Source: Bimastos eiseni (Eukaryota; Annelida; Clitellata; Crassiclitellata; Lumbricidae). From it: a stretch of DNA of 64,000 nt. Made by a program: the position numbers and the translations under genes. Shown here piece after piece: positions 41,645-51,954 of the stretch; the stretch's first letter is position 1, and the number at the start of each line of letters is the position of its first letter. The stretch spans positions 2,227,382 to 2,291,381 of the forward strand of contig OY365812.1 of the NCBI GenBank assembly GCA_959347315.1, read 5' to 3'. The notes below the pieces were generated by a model, which saw nothing but the letters and a program-made list of their open reading frames with translations, was not told where the DNA came from and searched no databases.

Positions 41645-44047
41645 ATGGTAAAGAATAAACGAGAAAGAAAGCTTGACATATCATCAAGTTCTCCAAAATC
41701 GAGTGACGTTTTGTTGAACACAACTGGAGAAGAGAAATTAGACGGGAAACAGAAATCCGACGTACAACTGATGCATCCAAATAAAATGTCGACGTCGATT
41801 GGGTCTGATTCGCCGATTGGTTTGACTAAAAACATTGACACAAGGAAGAAAAGTGAAGACATTGCAAACGGTAAAACAGATGACCATGAATCAATTGCAA
41901 CCTATAATTCCTGTCACAATCTTCCCAGGCCTGATGTTGCAGAGAATATGGCCTTTGAATCCTACTGTGAAACATTAGCACGTCGTCGTCGGTCACAATC
42001 ACTGGAGGACCGATCAGACCAGTTGAAAACTGGACGAATCTCTTGCAGATTTACTGGAAATTCTGGCATCGAGAGAAAGGACTATATTAAAGTGGGATCT
42101 TCTATAAGCCTTGAGGGTCAGCACTCCGGTGAGCCGCGGCTTCGGGTTGCACAAACGAAGAAAAAGCAAAAGTCGAATATAACAAGTATGACGAAAACAC
42201 GATCGTTGCCCAGTGCAACAGGCAGAGGTCGTTGTGGATTAAAAAAAGAAACAAACGTTATACGGCATGTTTCTTCCAATAACCAATCAACAGAAATACA
42301 AAAACCAAAAATGAACTTTCTCTTACAATCAACTGCAGCTGTACAAAAAGAGAAAGTTCTACATTCAACAGCAAACAAAAAGAAGAATTCGCTCTTCAAG
42401 GGTGAGAAATCAAAATGTCAAGATAAAAAAAGAATTAAGATTAGTGATTCTCCTTTAGCAAATGTATTTATAAATGCTGAATCTTCTTATGTTACAAATG
42501 ATGAACATACTGATGTCATTATTGTTGAAATTGGTGATGTTTCAAATGTTGATCATAATGATGTCATAAAAACTGAATGCACTCAAGTTATAGATGTGTA
42601 CTCTAGTGTCACAAATGTTGAAGATACTAATGTTGAATCTGTTGCAAATGCTGAACATAATGATGTTGCATCTCACATTCATGCTACAACAGCACAACAA
42701 ATAAATACAAAACCACAAACACAGAATACAACACCTCACATGCATACTACAACAACAGAACAAGTGAATACAAAACTACAAACACAGACTACAACACCTC
42801 ACATGTATACTACAACAGCACAACAAATGAATGCAAAATTACAAACACAGACTAAAACACCTCACATGCATACTACAACAACACAGCAAATGAATGCAAA
42901 ACCACAAATACAGATTATGACAAATCACATACATACTACGACAACACAACAAATGAATACAAAACTACAAACACAGACTACGACACCTCACATGCATACT
43001 ATAACAGCACAATCACATACCACAGCATCACAACAAATGATTACAAATGGCTTAATGTCTGATAAAAGGGTTTTAAAATCTATTTATCATCATCCTTTGA
43101 CAGAAGAACAGAAATTATTGCAGAAAGATAGAAATGATAGAACAGTTTTTGTAACTGGGGAGGAGGACAATCTTCTAAAATTATATAATCACAAACCTAG
43201 GCAACTTAATAAAGAAGTCATTGAGGGGGCTGGGGGTCAGGTCGAGAAGGTGTATATTACCAGAAAGGGAGATTTACGAATTATAGCTGTAAATCTGTCA
43301 CAAAGGAATAAATTAATGAAATTAAATCATTTGGATAATAAACCCGTTAAAACTAGCCTGCCATTTGCTCTAAGTAAATCAAAATCAAGTGTAAATAAGT
43401 CATTGCCTTTATTGCCTTCGTCAACTCAGAAACCAAATGTGGAATACTCCGTAAAAGGAGTAATATATGGTTTACTGGAAAGCCAGAGCAACTTGGATGA
43501 GATTGCTAGGGAAGTGGGTGCAAAATATATGCACAGATTAGGTAATGCTGCACATAGCAAATCAACGTTGATAGCATTTGATAAAGGTACTTTACTGCCT
43601 AATCACATTGAAATTGATACTAACCGATATTTTGTTCATCCTTTTGTACCTCTACCCAAACGTTGTGATAGATGTCAAAAATTTGGACATTTTAAAAATC
43701 AGTGCAGAAAGTCTGAAATATGCAGCTGGTGTAGCGGTAATCACAACTATTTAGATTGCATAGATACAGCTACATGTAAATGTGCTAATTGTGGCATGGC
43801 ACATAGCGCTGCTTATAAGTCGTGTCCAAAATATGTTGAGTTGCAGAGTGCCCTTAAAATTCGAACAATTGAAAATATTTCCTTAAATGAGGCAATGAAA
43901 AAAGTTCAAGCAATTAAGGAGCAGAATTCTGTGAATGATACCACAGATAATCAGATTGACATACAGATGGATAAAATTCCTCTATATGCATCCCAACTAA
44001 AAATTGGAACCAAACATGATAATGTGCAATTGTCATTACCAGTGTAA
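41645..44047 (+). CDS. LINE ORF1, gag-like nucleic-acid-binding protein, 800 aa
   Basis: Open from ATG 41645. The first 300 residues are basic and low in complexity. Residues about 344-455 are a Thr/Gln/His repeat encoded by a 63-bp minisatellite. From about 480 an RNA-binding part of the kind seen in I-type ORF1 follows (VTGEEDNLLKLYNH, GAGGQVEKVYITRKGDLRII). Three zinc knuckles begin near residue 674: CDRCQKFGHFKNQC, CSWCSGNHNYLDC and CANCGMAHSAAYKSC. It would coat the LINE RNA in the ribonucleoprotein. The frame ends at 44047, but coding-like sequence continues in the +1 frame to 44318, so the natural C-terminus may be longer. Confidence 0.88.
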   Translation: MVKNKRERKLDISSSSPKSSDVLLNTTGEEKLDGKQKSDVQLMHPNKMSTSIGSDSPIGLTKNIDTRKKSEDIANGKTDDHESIATYNSCHNLPRPDVAENMAFESYCETLARRRRSQSLEDRSDQLKTGRISCRFTGNSGIERKDYIKVGSSISLEGQHSGEPRLRVAQTKKKQKSNITSMTKTRSLPSATGRGRCGLKKETNVIRHVSSNNQSTEIQKPKMNFLLQSTAAVQKEKVLHSTANKKKNSLFKGEKSKCQDKKRIKISDSPLANVFINAESSYVTNDEHTDVIIVEIGDVSNVDHNDVIKTECTQVIDVYSSVTNVEDTNVESVANAEHNDVASHIHATTAQQINTKPQTQNTTPHMHTTTTEQVNTKLQTQTTTPHMYTTTAQQMNAKLQTQTKTPHMHTTTTQQMNAKPQIQIMTNHIHTTTTQQMNTKLQTQTTTPHMHTITAQSHTTASQQMITNGLMSDKRVLKSIYHHPLTEEQKLLQKDRNDRTVFVTGEEDNLLKLYNHKPRQLNKEVIEGAGGQVEKVYITRKGDLRIIAVNLSQRNKLMKLNHLDNKPVKTSLPFALSKSKSSVNKSLPLLPSSTQKPNVEYSVKGVIYGLLESQSNLDEIAREVGAKYMHRLGNAAHSKSTLIAFDKGTLLPNHIEIDTNRYFVHPFVPLPKRCDRCQKFGHFKNQCRKSEICSWCSGNHNYLDCIDTATCKCANCGMAHSAAYKSCPKYVELQSALKIRTIENISLNEAMKKVQAIKEQNSVNDTTDNQIDIQMDKIPLYASQLKIGTKHDNVQLSLPV
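42670..43010 (+). repeat. 63-bp in-frame minisatellite within ORF1
   Basis: About five to six units, each beginning near CACCTCACATGCATACTACA and containing AACAAATGAATACAAAACTA. The period of 63 bp (21 codons) keeps the frame. Confidence 0.85.
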
Positions 44048-44318
44048 ACCTTCTCTTAAACCAGTAAATCTGAAAATGTCATCTGACACGGTAGGATCAT
44101 TTCTGAATTTTGATAAAAACAAATATAAATCATTTACTACAGATGATAGGGATATACATGCTCAAAGTCCTGATTCGTCTCTTAATCAGTCATTTGTACT
44201 TGGCGTTTTGGCAGCCATTGATAAATCAATAAATAAAGAGCAGCTTAAAACTATAATAAGTCGAGTAGCATCTGAAATGTTGTTTAAAAATGAGATCCAT
44301 TTCGAATGTACTAAATAA
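44004..44318 (+). other. Possible ORF1 C-terminal extension in the +1 frame
   Basis: Overlaps the last 44 nt of ORF1 and stays open for about 100 codons, with SFVLGVLAAIDKSINKEQLK and IISRVASEMLF. This helical stretch resembles C-termini of I-type ORF1 proteins more than chance sequence. Either a one-base indel truncated ORF1 in this copy, or translation shifts frame here. No slippery heptamer is evident to me. Confidence 0.45.
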
Positions 44319-44377
44319 ATAATTTGAAATTAAATCCTGGAATAAAAATAATATTAATTCTTTAAAATTATCCCATT

Positions 44378-47300
44378 ATGGCTCTTTCTATTCTGCAATG
44401 GAATGCTAACAGCTTATACAATAATAAAGATCAACTTACAAATTTTATATATAATACTATTAATCCTCCTGATATAATATGTGTACAACAAACATATCTT
44501 AAAATTAAATATAATGCTCCTAAATTAGATGGTTATAATGTTTTACGTAAAGACTGCATAACTAATAAAACGGGGGGATTGGTTATATATATAAAAATAG
44601 GTTTAAATTTCACTGTGTTAGATTTACCTGATGTTTTGAATATAGAAATTCAAGGAATTGAAATTAAAACAATAAATGGACATTTGAAAATTTTTAATAT
44701 GTATTTGTCCCCATCGCAAGAATTAATAAAACAAAATCTTCAAAAATTTTTCATGCATAAGAGGTCACTTATGGTAGGAGATTATAATACTCATAATAAA
44801 ATGTGGGGTTCCTCACAAACAAATGTAAGGGGTAAAATATTAGAGGATATATTAATTGAAACTAATACAGTGGTACTTAATACGGGACAAGCTACACATA
44901 TTAATTCAAGGCAGACAAATATTAATTCAGTCATTGACTTAAGCATCTGTTCACAAGATTTAGCTTTAAATGCAAAACATAGAGTTACTAATTATAATAT
45001 GGGTTCTGATCATTTTGCCTGTTTAACTAATATAAATGAAGAAATAATTATAGAAAATAATTTGAGTATGCATGTATGGAAATTAAATAAAGCTAATTGG
45101 AAAGAATACAAGGAAAATACTAAATTGGCTATAACAACTGAAATTTTGGATAATCAAAGCATAGATAATAAGTATAATAATATAGTGCAATGTATTACTG
45201 ATACAGCCAAAAAAGTTATACCTTATAAGAAATTAAATTCTAAAAATATTAATAAACAACAAAAGAAATTTAAACCATTGCCGTATTGGAATGATAAATG
45301 TTCAGAAGCTATTTATAAAAGAAATCAACATAGGAATAAAATGAAGAAAACTAAGGAGCTTGGAGATTATCTGGAATATAAAAAACAAGAAGCCATTGTT
45401 AAACAAACAATTAAATCAGAAGCTAAATCTAGTTGGCAGGATTACTGTACTGGGTTAACAGATCAAACAAAATTGGGTTCTGTATGGAATTGGGCGAGGA
45501 GAATGAATGGTGTAGAAAGTTATTCATCTATTCCAACACTCAAAAGTAATGGTTATTTAGCAGAATCTAACATAGATAAAGCAAATTTATTAGCTCAAAC
45601 TTATGCTAAGACCAGTGATTCACAAAATTATAATGAGAAATTTCTAAACTACATTAAGGATAATCAATTACATAATAATTTAATTAATATAGATGACTGT
45701 AATGATGAAATGAATTATTCAATGAATGAATTATTTAATATTAATGAATTGAAACAAGCAATTGTATCTGTTAAGAATAATAAGTCACCAGGTGAGGATA
45801 GAATCCCTTATGAATTATTTAAATATCTTCATAAAGATGCTATGATAGTTTTATTGACATTTTTTAATGAAATTTGGATTCAGGGAATTTTTCCAAATGA
45901 TTGGCATCATGCTATTATTTTGCCTTTGTTAAAACCAAGTAAAAATGCAGAAATTCCGGATTCATACAGGCCAATTTCTTTGACAGCTACTATGTGTAAA
46001 ATAATGGAAAAAATGGTAACTAATAGACTGCAATGGTATTTAGAAAAAAATTCTCTCATTACTAAAAACCAATCAGGTTTCCGTAAATATAGAAGTACCA
46101 TGGATCAGATTTTGAAACTACAAGACACAATATTAAAGAAATTAAAGAATAAGGAACATGTACTAGCAGTATTCATTGATTTTGAAAGGGCTTTTGATAT
46201 GCTGCATGTGCCAACTCTTATAAAAAAATTAAAAAAATTAGGTATTACAGGCAATATAACTACATGGATAGAGAAATTTCTATCTGAAAGAACATTTCAA
46301 GTAAAGGTTGGTGCTGAAATGTCCACTAAATTTAAGCAACAAAATGGCACACCTCAAGGTTCAATAATTTCTCCTTTATTATTTCTGATTATGATTAATG
46401 ACATTCCATCAGGACCAAAGGGAGTTGATATGTCCCTTTTTGCAGATGACAGTGCTGTTTATTTAGGCCATAGGAATGTAAAAATACTGGAAATTAAAAT
46501 ACAACAATCAATTAATTCAATAATTAACTGGTGTAATGAAAATGGCTTCAAAATTTCAATAAATAAAACAGTTGCAGTTTTATTCACTAATAGTATAAGT
46601 ACACCCAATATAAGTATCAAAGTTGATCAACAAAACATTAAAATGGAAAATAAAGCTAAATTCTTAGGTGTAATTTTTGATAAGACATTAAGTTGGAGAC
46701 CTCATATAGATTATATCATAGAGAAGTGTAAAAAAAGATTAAACCTTATGAGAGCACTCTCAGGATATCATTGGGGTGCTTCAAAGAAATCTTTATTAGC
46801 TATATATAGAGCTCTAATTAGATCAATTTTAGATTATGGGGATGTAGCATATTCATCAGCTTCAAAATCAATATTAAATAAACTTAATACAATTCAAAAT
46901 GAGGCTCTAAGATTATGTTGTGGTGTACCAAAGTGCTCCTCTGCTGCAGCCTTGCAAAATGAATGTGGGGAATTACCTTTAAATCTAAGAAGATTAAATA
47001 ACTCTATTAAAATGGAAATTAAAATAATTGGTAATAAAAATCATCCATGTACATCCACTTCTAAATTACATTGGACAGACATCTATAAAACACCTCAGAA
47101 TAAAAATAACTCTATTTTTATTCGTACTCAAGAATTCATTTCATCTATTATAAATACATCATTTATTGGTCCTACCTTCCCTTCATGTCCTCCTTGGAAT
47201 AATCAGCAAATTGAATTAGATATGAGTCTCAATGATCAGATTAATAAAAAGACTACTAATCCAGAATTCATGAAATTAGCTGCTCAGGAAATAGTATTGA

Positions 47301-48163
47301 AATATAATAATGACATTCATATTTATACAGATGGTTCAAAGATAGATGATTTAGTAGCTGCTGCATTTACAATTCCAAGTTTGGATATTATAAGAAAATT
47401 CAAATTAGGTGATTATTCTAGTATTTTTGCTGCTGAACTAACTGCAGTAAAAGAAGCAATTTTGTGGATTATTAATGATAAGGATTATAATAATCGTAAT
47501 TTTGTCATTTTCTCGGATTCTTTAAGTGTACTGTCTTCTATTCAGAGGAACAGGTGTAATTCTAGACCAACTTTATTTAATGAATTATTAATTGAATTAA
47601 ATAAATTAACATTACATAGAGTAAAATTGGCATGGATACCTGGTCATGTAGGTCTAAAAGGTAATGAAATGGCTGATAAAATGGCCAAACAAGCATTACA
47701 TATTGATTCTATAACTTCTACAGATTATATAGAACAGGAGGAAATATACCCATTGATTAAAACATATATAATCAATAAATGGCAATTGCAATATACTAAT
47801 GATGATAAAGGAAATTTTTATAAAAATATATGCCCAATTGTTTCTACTGATATTAAGTTAATAGATCCATGTAGACAAAAAGAGGTTCAAATTAGTCGTT
47901 TAAGATTAGGAGTTGCCCTTACTAATAAAAGATTATTTCTAATGAGAAGGCATCCCAATGGATTGTGTGACTTATGTAAGACTACAGACAGTATCGCACA
48001 TCTACTAATGGAGTGTAAGAAAGAAAATATAGCCTCTATGTTGAAGGATCAATGTAGCATTTATAAATTGGAATTTAATGTGAAAAATTTACTTGATGTA
48101 GGATGTATACAAAGTGTCATTTATAGACTTATTAAAACAATAAATAAAGGGATTATACTCTAA
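44378..48163 (+). CDS. LINE ORF2: AP endonuclease, reverse transcriptase, RNase H, 1261 aa
   Basis: One uninterrupted frame, in the same phase as ORF1 and 330 nt after its stop. Residues 1-215 form an APE-type endonuclease: LQWNANSL, GDYNTHNKMWGS (about 134-145), SVIDLSIC and GSDHF (about 208-212). The catalytic Glu of the usual QET motif is Gln here (VQQTYLK, residue 38). The reverse transcriptase has SYRPISLTA (about 528), DFERAFD (about 600), GTPQGS (about 656) and the catalytic FADD (about 687). RNase H has YTDGSK (982), AAELTAVKE, FSDSLSVL and WIPGHVGLKGNEMAD, so all its acidic residues are present. A C-terminal Cys-His motif, LCDLCKTTDSIAHLLMEC, lies near 1196. It would nick the target and copy the LINE RNA into it. 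Confidence 0.93.
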   Translation: MALSILQWNANSLYNNKDQLTNFIYNTINPPDIICVQQTYLKIKYNAPKLDGYNVLRKDCITNKTGGLVIYIKIGLNFTVLDLPDVLNIEIQGIEIKTINGHLKIFNMYLSPSQELIKQNLQKFFMHKRSLMVGDYNTHNKMWGSSQTNVRGKILEDILIETNTVVLNTGQATHINSRQTNINSVIDLSICSQDLALNAKHRVTNYNMGSDHFACLTNINEEIIIENNLSMHVWKLNKANWKEYKENTKLAITTEILDNQSIDNKYNNIVQCITDTAKKVIPYKKLNSKNINKQQKKFKPLPYWNDKCSEAIYKRNQHRNKMKKTKELGDYLEYKKQEAIVKQTIKSEAKSSWQDYCTGLTDQTKLGSVWNWARRMNGVESYSSIPTLKSNGYLAESNIDKANLLAQTYAKTSDSQNYNEKFLNYIKDNQLHNNLINIDDCNDEMNYSMNELFNINELKQAIVSVKNNKSPGEDRIPYELFKYLHKDAMIVLLTFFNEIWIQGIFPNDWHHAIILPLLKPSKNAEIPDSYRPISLTATMCKIMEKMVTNRLQWYLEKNSLITKNQSGFRKYRSTMDQILKLQDTILKKLKNKEHVLAVFIDFERAFDMLHVPTLIKKLKKLGITGNITTWIEKFLSERTFQVKVGAEMSTKFKQQNGTPQGSIISPLLFLIMINDIPSGPKGVDMSLFADDSAVYLGHRNVKILEIKIQQSINSIINWCNENGFKISINKTVAVLFTNSISTPNISIKVDQQNIKMENKAKFLGVIFDKTLSWRPHIDYIIEKCKKRLNLMRALSGYHWGASKKSLLAIYRALIRSILDYGDVAYSSASKSILNKLNTIQNEALRLCCGVPKCSSAAALQNECGELPLNLRRLNNSIKMEIKIIGNKNHPCTSTSKLHWTDIYKTPQNKNNSIFIRTQEFISSIINTSFIGPTFPSCPPWNNQQIELDMSLNDQINKKTTNPEFMKLAAQEIVLKYNNDIHIYTDGSKIDDLVAAAFTIPSLDIIRKFKLGDYSSIFAAELTAVKEAILWIINDKDYNNRNFVIFSDSLSVLSSIQRNRCNSRPTLFNELLIELNKLTLHRVKLAWIPGHVGLKGNEMADKMAKQALHIDSITSTDYIEQEEIYPLIKTYIINKWQLQYTNDDKGNFYKNICPIVSTDIKLIDPCRQKEVQISRLRLGVALTNKRLFLMRRHPNGLCDLCKTTDSIAHLLMECKKENIASMLKDQCSIYKLEFNVKNLLDVGCIQSVIYRLIKTINKGIIL

Positions 48164-48661
48164 TTAAATCTCTTTCATTTATATTACTATATAATTTATT
48201 GTATGTGTATATAGATGGACTAGACATATCACGTGTTTATCAGGCTGACGCATATCAATTAACTCATGTGATCTCAGTAGCATGCATACAGATTATAGTG
48301 GTTTATAGATGTATAAAAATAATAATTGTAGGTTTAATATTATAATTCATAATATCTTATAATTATGTTATAATTAAATTACATTGTTAAATAATAATGG
48401 AATCAATAACAACACAAAAGGAAGAAAGAAGACAAATAGACTAAAGAAAGAAAGAAAACAGAAAGACTAAAGAAAGAAAGAAAACAGAAAGACTAAAGAA
48501 AGAAAGAAACAGAAAGACTAAAGAAAGAAAGAAAACAGAAAGATAAATGATTAAAACTATATACGAAATTGAACTGAAATGTAACAAATTTTAAAGACGT
48601 CAACAGCCTGTGTTGCTATAAGATGTCGTTAAACTGTTGAATAATAATAATAACACCTAAT

Positions 48662-49230
48662 TAATCCCTTAACTTTGATGCACCAAAATTAGACACCTCA
48701 ATTGACTTCAACAGATGTCGTTAAATATGAGACACTAGCGAATGCGTTAACTTCAACCGTGAGACTTAGTAATAGGCCGAAGGCCAGGACCGTTACCGCG
48801 TACTATACTGACGTCGGTTGCACATGTCGTCAGTTGGTCGACTCACGGAGCATACAGTGATTCGTCTGATACCAATCGAGTTTAGAGTTGGCTTTAAAAA
48901 TTAGTTTCGATGGACCCTACAAGCTTCGTAAATTGGTAAGTAATCAATTTACGACGAAATGCTGAGACTTATTAATATTTTAATCACGAAACGCGTCGTA
49001 GCCAAGCAGAGAAACAGCGTTGGCTTGCGGCGCGATTTGCTTTTCAAGTGTCAAATTTATTCATAAAAATTTCGATTTTAACTGATCAAATGTCGATTTC
49101 AGCCAGTGAGTCTTGTTTAGTTTCCACTCGGCGTTGGCTTTTCTGCTGCTCAGATGAGTTATACTTGATTTCTTGAAGATAAATAAATGTCCGCATCGTT
49201 CACAGTGTAACCGCCGCATCCCGTATTTAG
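48662..49230. other. Intergenic, no gene seen
   Basis: CAACAGATGTCGTTAAATA (48710-48728) repeats a phrase found at 55356 and 56832. A short minus-strand frame (49252-49061) contains RRLHCERCGHLFIF, a single CxxC, which I cannot assign. Confidence 0.35.
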
Positions 49231-49231
49231 G

Positions 49232-49672
49232 ATGTCTGTCAAGTTGAAACATACATTCCCTTTCACATTGGATAACACATTCGGCTGGAGAGTGATATCC
49301 CCGGGCAATAGCTTTTGCGTTTCAAAAGTTATGTCATCACTTCAACAGCTAAATTATCAGTCTTTCACAGCGTACAGGCCTAAGCCATTTACACCACATA
49401 CACACCCCTAACCCCTCTCCTAAATACACCAAACCGCTTTTTTCTACAATACATAATGTACCCTGTACCATCGATCAAACTTTGCTATCAAATACACTAA
49501 AGCCAATGCATTGGAATAGGGCCTAACTTTGACAGCTAAATTAACGGTCTCTGACGGCATACAAGCTTAAGCCATTCACACCACATACAGCATTGTAGTG
49601 TTTTTCATAGCCTGTATGCCGTTTGGTGTCATCGAACGTGAAAGGGAATGTGTGTTTCAACTTGACAGATAT
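49232..49672. repeat. Inverted-repeat element, about 440 bp
   Basis: The left arm TGTCAAGTTGAAACATACAT followed by TCCCTTTCACATT is mirrored at about 49630-49668 as AATGTGTGTTTCAACTTGACAG. Inside, GACAGCTAAATTA...CATACAAGCTTAAGCCATT and CAACAGCTAAATTA...CGTACAGGCCTAAGCCATT (49338-49400 and 49529-49590) form a direct repeat. It looks like a MITE or foldback element. No target duplication was identified. Confidence 0.55.
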
Positions 49673-50255
49673 GTGTTTAGGAACTTTTGGTCTGCGTAGG
49701 CACAGTGATTCTTAACCGAGTTTCCTTAATTTTACTGTTTTCGGCCTGCAAATAGAGTGGTTGACTTTATTTTAACTCTCATTTTGACTAAGAACTGCTC
49801 TTTGTTTAAATTCTAGGCTTTAGCTGTGAAACGTTAAGGATTGGCCTCTCACAGTACTTAGTTAAAATCAGTCCCAAAACTTGCAAGTATTCTACAAAGT
49901 CTACTTATTGCCTTTGGGTATACACATGGACGTTTGCACCATGTAAGCCTTGGAGCAAATGCTCCATCCCAGAAATAGGGGGAACAAATTTGACGAGTTA
50001 GGGGAAAATACATTTTTTTATATATTATATCATTTTGCTCGTTTATTATTTGGAGCTGAGCTATTCTGTAAAATTCTACAGAGTCACTGTGAAGTCTAGG
50101 AAATTTCCACCGCGGAAATCCCCCGGTACCAAACACAAGGATTCTATTTAAGTCATTCGGACCGTGAAATAGTTGCATTGTGAGGGGGAATTTCAATTGT
50201 TCATCATGGCGTCTCTTTTTGTGTTTATTTATCTGTAGAATAATTTTGCCTTACA

Positions 50256-51318
50256 ACATGGTCAACTGTGCAGGATATGGGTGTCGAAGTGGATACAAAT
50301 CCGCAACTTATGAGGCAAACAAGGGCCATTAAATCATCGACGACACAAAGTTGTCATATCATGCCTTATTCATTCAAGTTTATAAGGATTTATTTAGCAA
50401 GTGGATAAGAGCAATTTGGAGAGAAGAGTTTGTGGCTCATCCAGTTTGGCTTGTTCTCACTGGTGGCATAGAACTGCAAACCATCACTTGTTGACTCATT
50501 GAAGTTGCCAGTTTTACAGAAAGTTTTACTCGATGTTTGCCTGTTTACGCTGGAGTATTGCAGGACTCAACCGGTGTGCTTTTTGAGAGACATAGCAGCA
50601 TAAGTTTAAAAGGTCTACTATGGGATGGAACTATGCTGTTCAACCTTCAGGGGACAAGTTGTAACCCATTGGTGGACACTGGATTCTTGTACACATTCTT
50701 TTGGTCGTGGCCTGGGTTGAAGATGAGGAAAATTGGCTGGCCAGTGACTGAATCAATGATGGTTGTCTGTAGCTGGGCGCTGCAGAGGAAAAACATAGGA
50801 GTTCTGGTTTGTTGCAGCATCATCCACAGAGATGACAAAAACATTCAGACCTACGCTGACCATTACTTCATTGTAACTTTCGAACTGCTTGCATTCTCGT
50901 TGTCTGAGCTAGACGACGACATTCACGCGGATGCGCAGGTTTCACTTTCAGTTGAAAACAGTTCTGCGGATAAGATAGTGGAAGAACTGACATTCCAATA
51001 TTCGCCATCTTGCATTGATGCCAACATCATTTTCTATGTTAGCGTCTATATTGCTTGGTCAGTCTTCATATCAAACCGCTGTGAACACTGCAAGAAAAGT
51101 ATGATCAACTCTGTGACTCACTGGAACTACTCACATTGAGTGAAACACTGGAAATGGCTGTATGTTCTAGTGGTCATGATATAATTTTGTTGATTGCAAG
51201 GCAGATCTATAACTGCGTGCCTGAGAATATTGGAAAAGAGTTCACGAATAAAGCCAGTCAACAGCCTGGACAATCTGGATATTCATTGACAAAGAAGCAC
51301 AAACTGGCCAAACTCTGA
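50256..51318 (+). pseudogene. P/THAP9-like DNA transposon, decayed and possibly part-inverted
   Basis: ATG at 50256 opens MVNCAGYGCRSGY, the start of a THAP zinc finger (C-x4-C pattern), and stops after 24 codons. From 50850 to 51125 the plus strand reads VEELTFQYSPSCIDANIIFY then RCEHCKKSMI, resembling the C-terminal region of P-element/THAP9 transposases. Between them the more protein-like frame is on the minus strand (50844-50647), with IDSVTGQPIFLIFNPGHDQK and NVYKNPVSTNG, like the DPPHxxKNxRN stretch of the same transposases. An inverted middle segment would explain this. No transposase activity is possible. Confidence 0.4.
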
Positions 51319-51319
51319 C

Positions 51320-51950
51320 ACTTCTTCACACAATTAGTAAGCTTTACTGTTCTATTCCCATGTTGATACATTATGGCTAAATATTTCCTTTGACATCTCC
51401 TTTAGATAAAACTAGGTCAGTGTGTGTGTTTATATGTGTGCTGTGCTTTTCGGTCATAGTTGCTTGTGATGCAAAATTACTTGGAATTATTAATTTACTA
51501 AACAATGTAATGCTGTTACGGTTGTCTGAATTATTTCTAAGCGGCTTGATTAACCTATAGTACCAGTGAAATGGCGTGCTAGCTTGTCTGCTCAATTCCA
51601 GATTTTCAGCAGTCAGACAGGACGGTTCCGTGGATACTATTCTGTTTTATCTCCTTAAGAATGCATTTGTTGCCAATTTAAATTTGAGGATGTCATATAA
51701 AAATTAATGAACAATTTATATGGTTGTTTTGTTTGTGCAAAGCGCATTATTGTGCATTCCAACTCTGCTTATGATCTTTAAATTCTGCTCAGTGATTGCA
51801 TGCAACTAGATGTGCACTTTTGCTTGAGTTTGGCTGTTTAAAATCGCATTGCATACAGCTTGGTAAGTGGTTCACAAAAGAAACTGATTGGATGATTTTC
51901 AATGTAAATAATTGCACTGTTAATTAGAGCAATAAATGGTCTTTAAGTTT
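51320..51950. other. Intergenic, no gene seen
   Basis: AT-rich sequence without recognisable repeats or domains. Confidence 0.4.
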
Positions 51951-51954
51951 CCTA

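Larger units (their letters stand above)
41579..48650 (+). mobile_element. Full-length I-group LINE, 7072 bp
   Basis: A complete non-LTR retrotransposon. Both flanks carry TAACACCTAAT (41568-41578 and 48651-48661), an 11-bp target duplication, although its first bases could also be counted into the tail. The 5' UTR is only 66 bp. ORF1 (41645) encodes a gag-like protein with three zinc knuckles, and ORF2 (44378) an endonuclease-reverse transcriptase-RNase H protein. A 3' UTR of about 490 bp contains a polypurine stretch of AAAGAAAGAAA repeats (48420-48545) and ends GTCGTTAAACTGTTG followed by (AAT)n. The RNase H domain, two ORFs and a TAA-type tail fit the I group (I, Nimb and relatives). Long open frames and a perfect duplication suggest a recent insertion. 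Confidence 0.93.

Noticed and set aside
49061..49252. Small zinc-finger gene on the minus strand
   Set aside because: Only one CxxC pair is present, with no matching His or Cys partner at proper spacing and no neighbouring exon.
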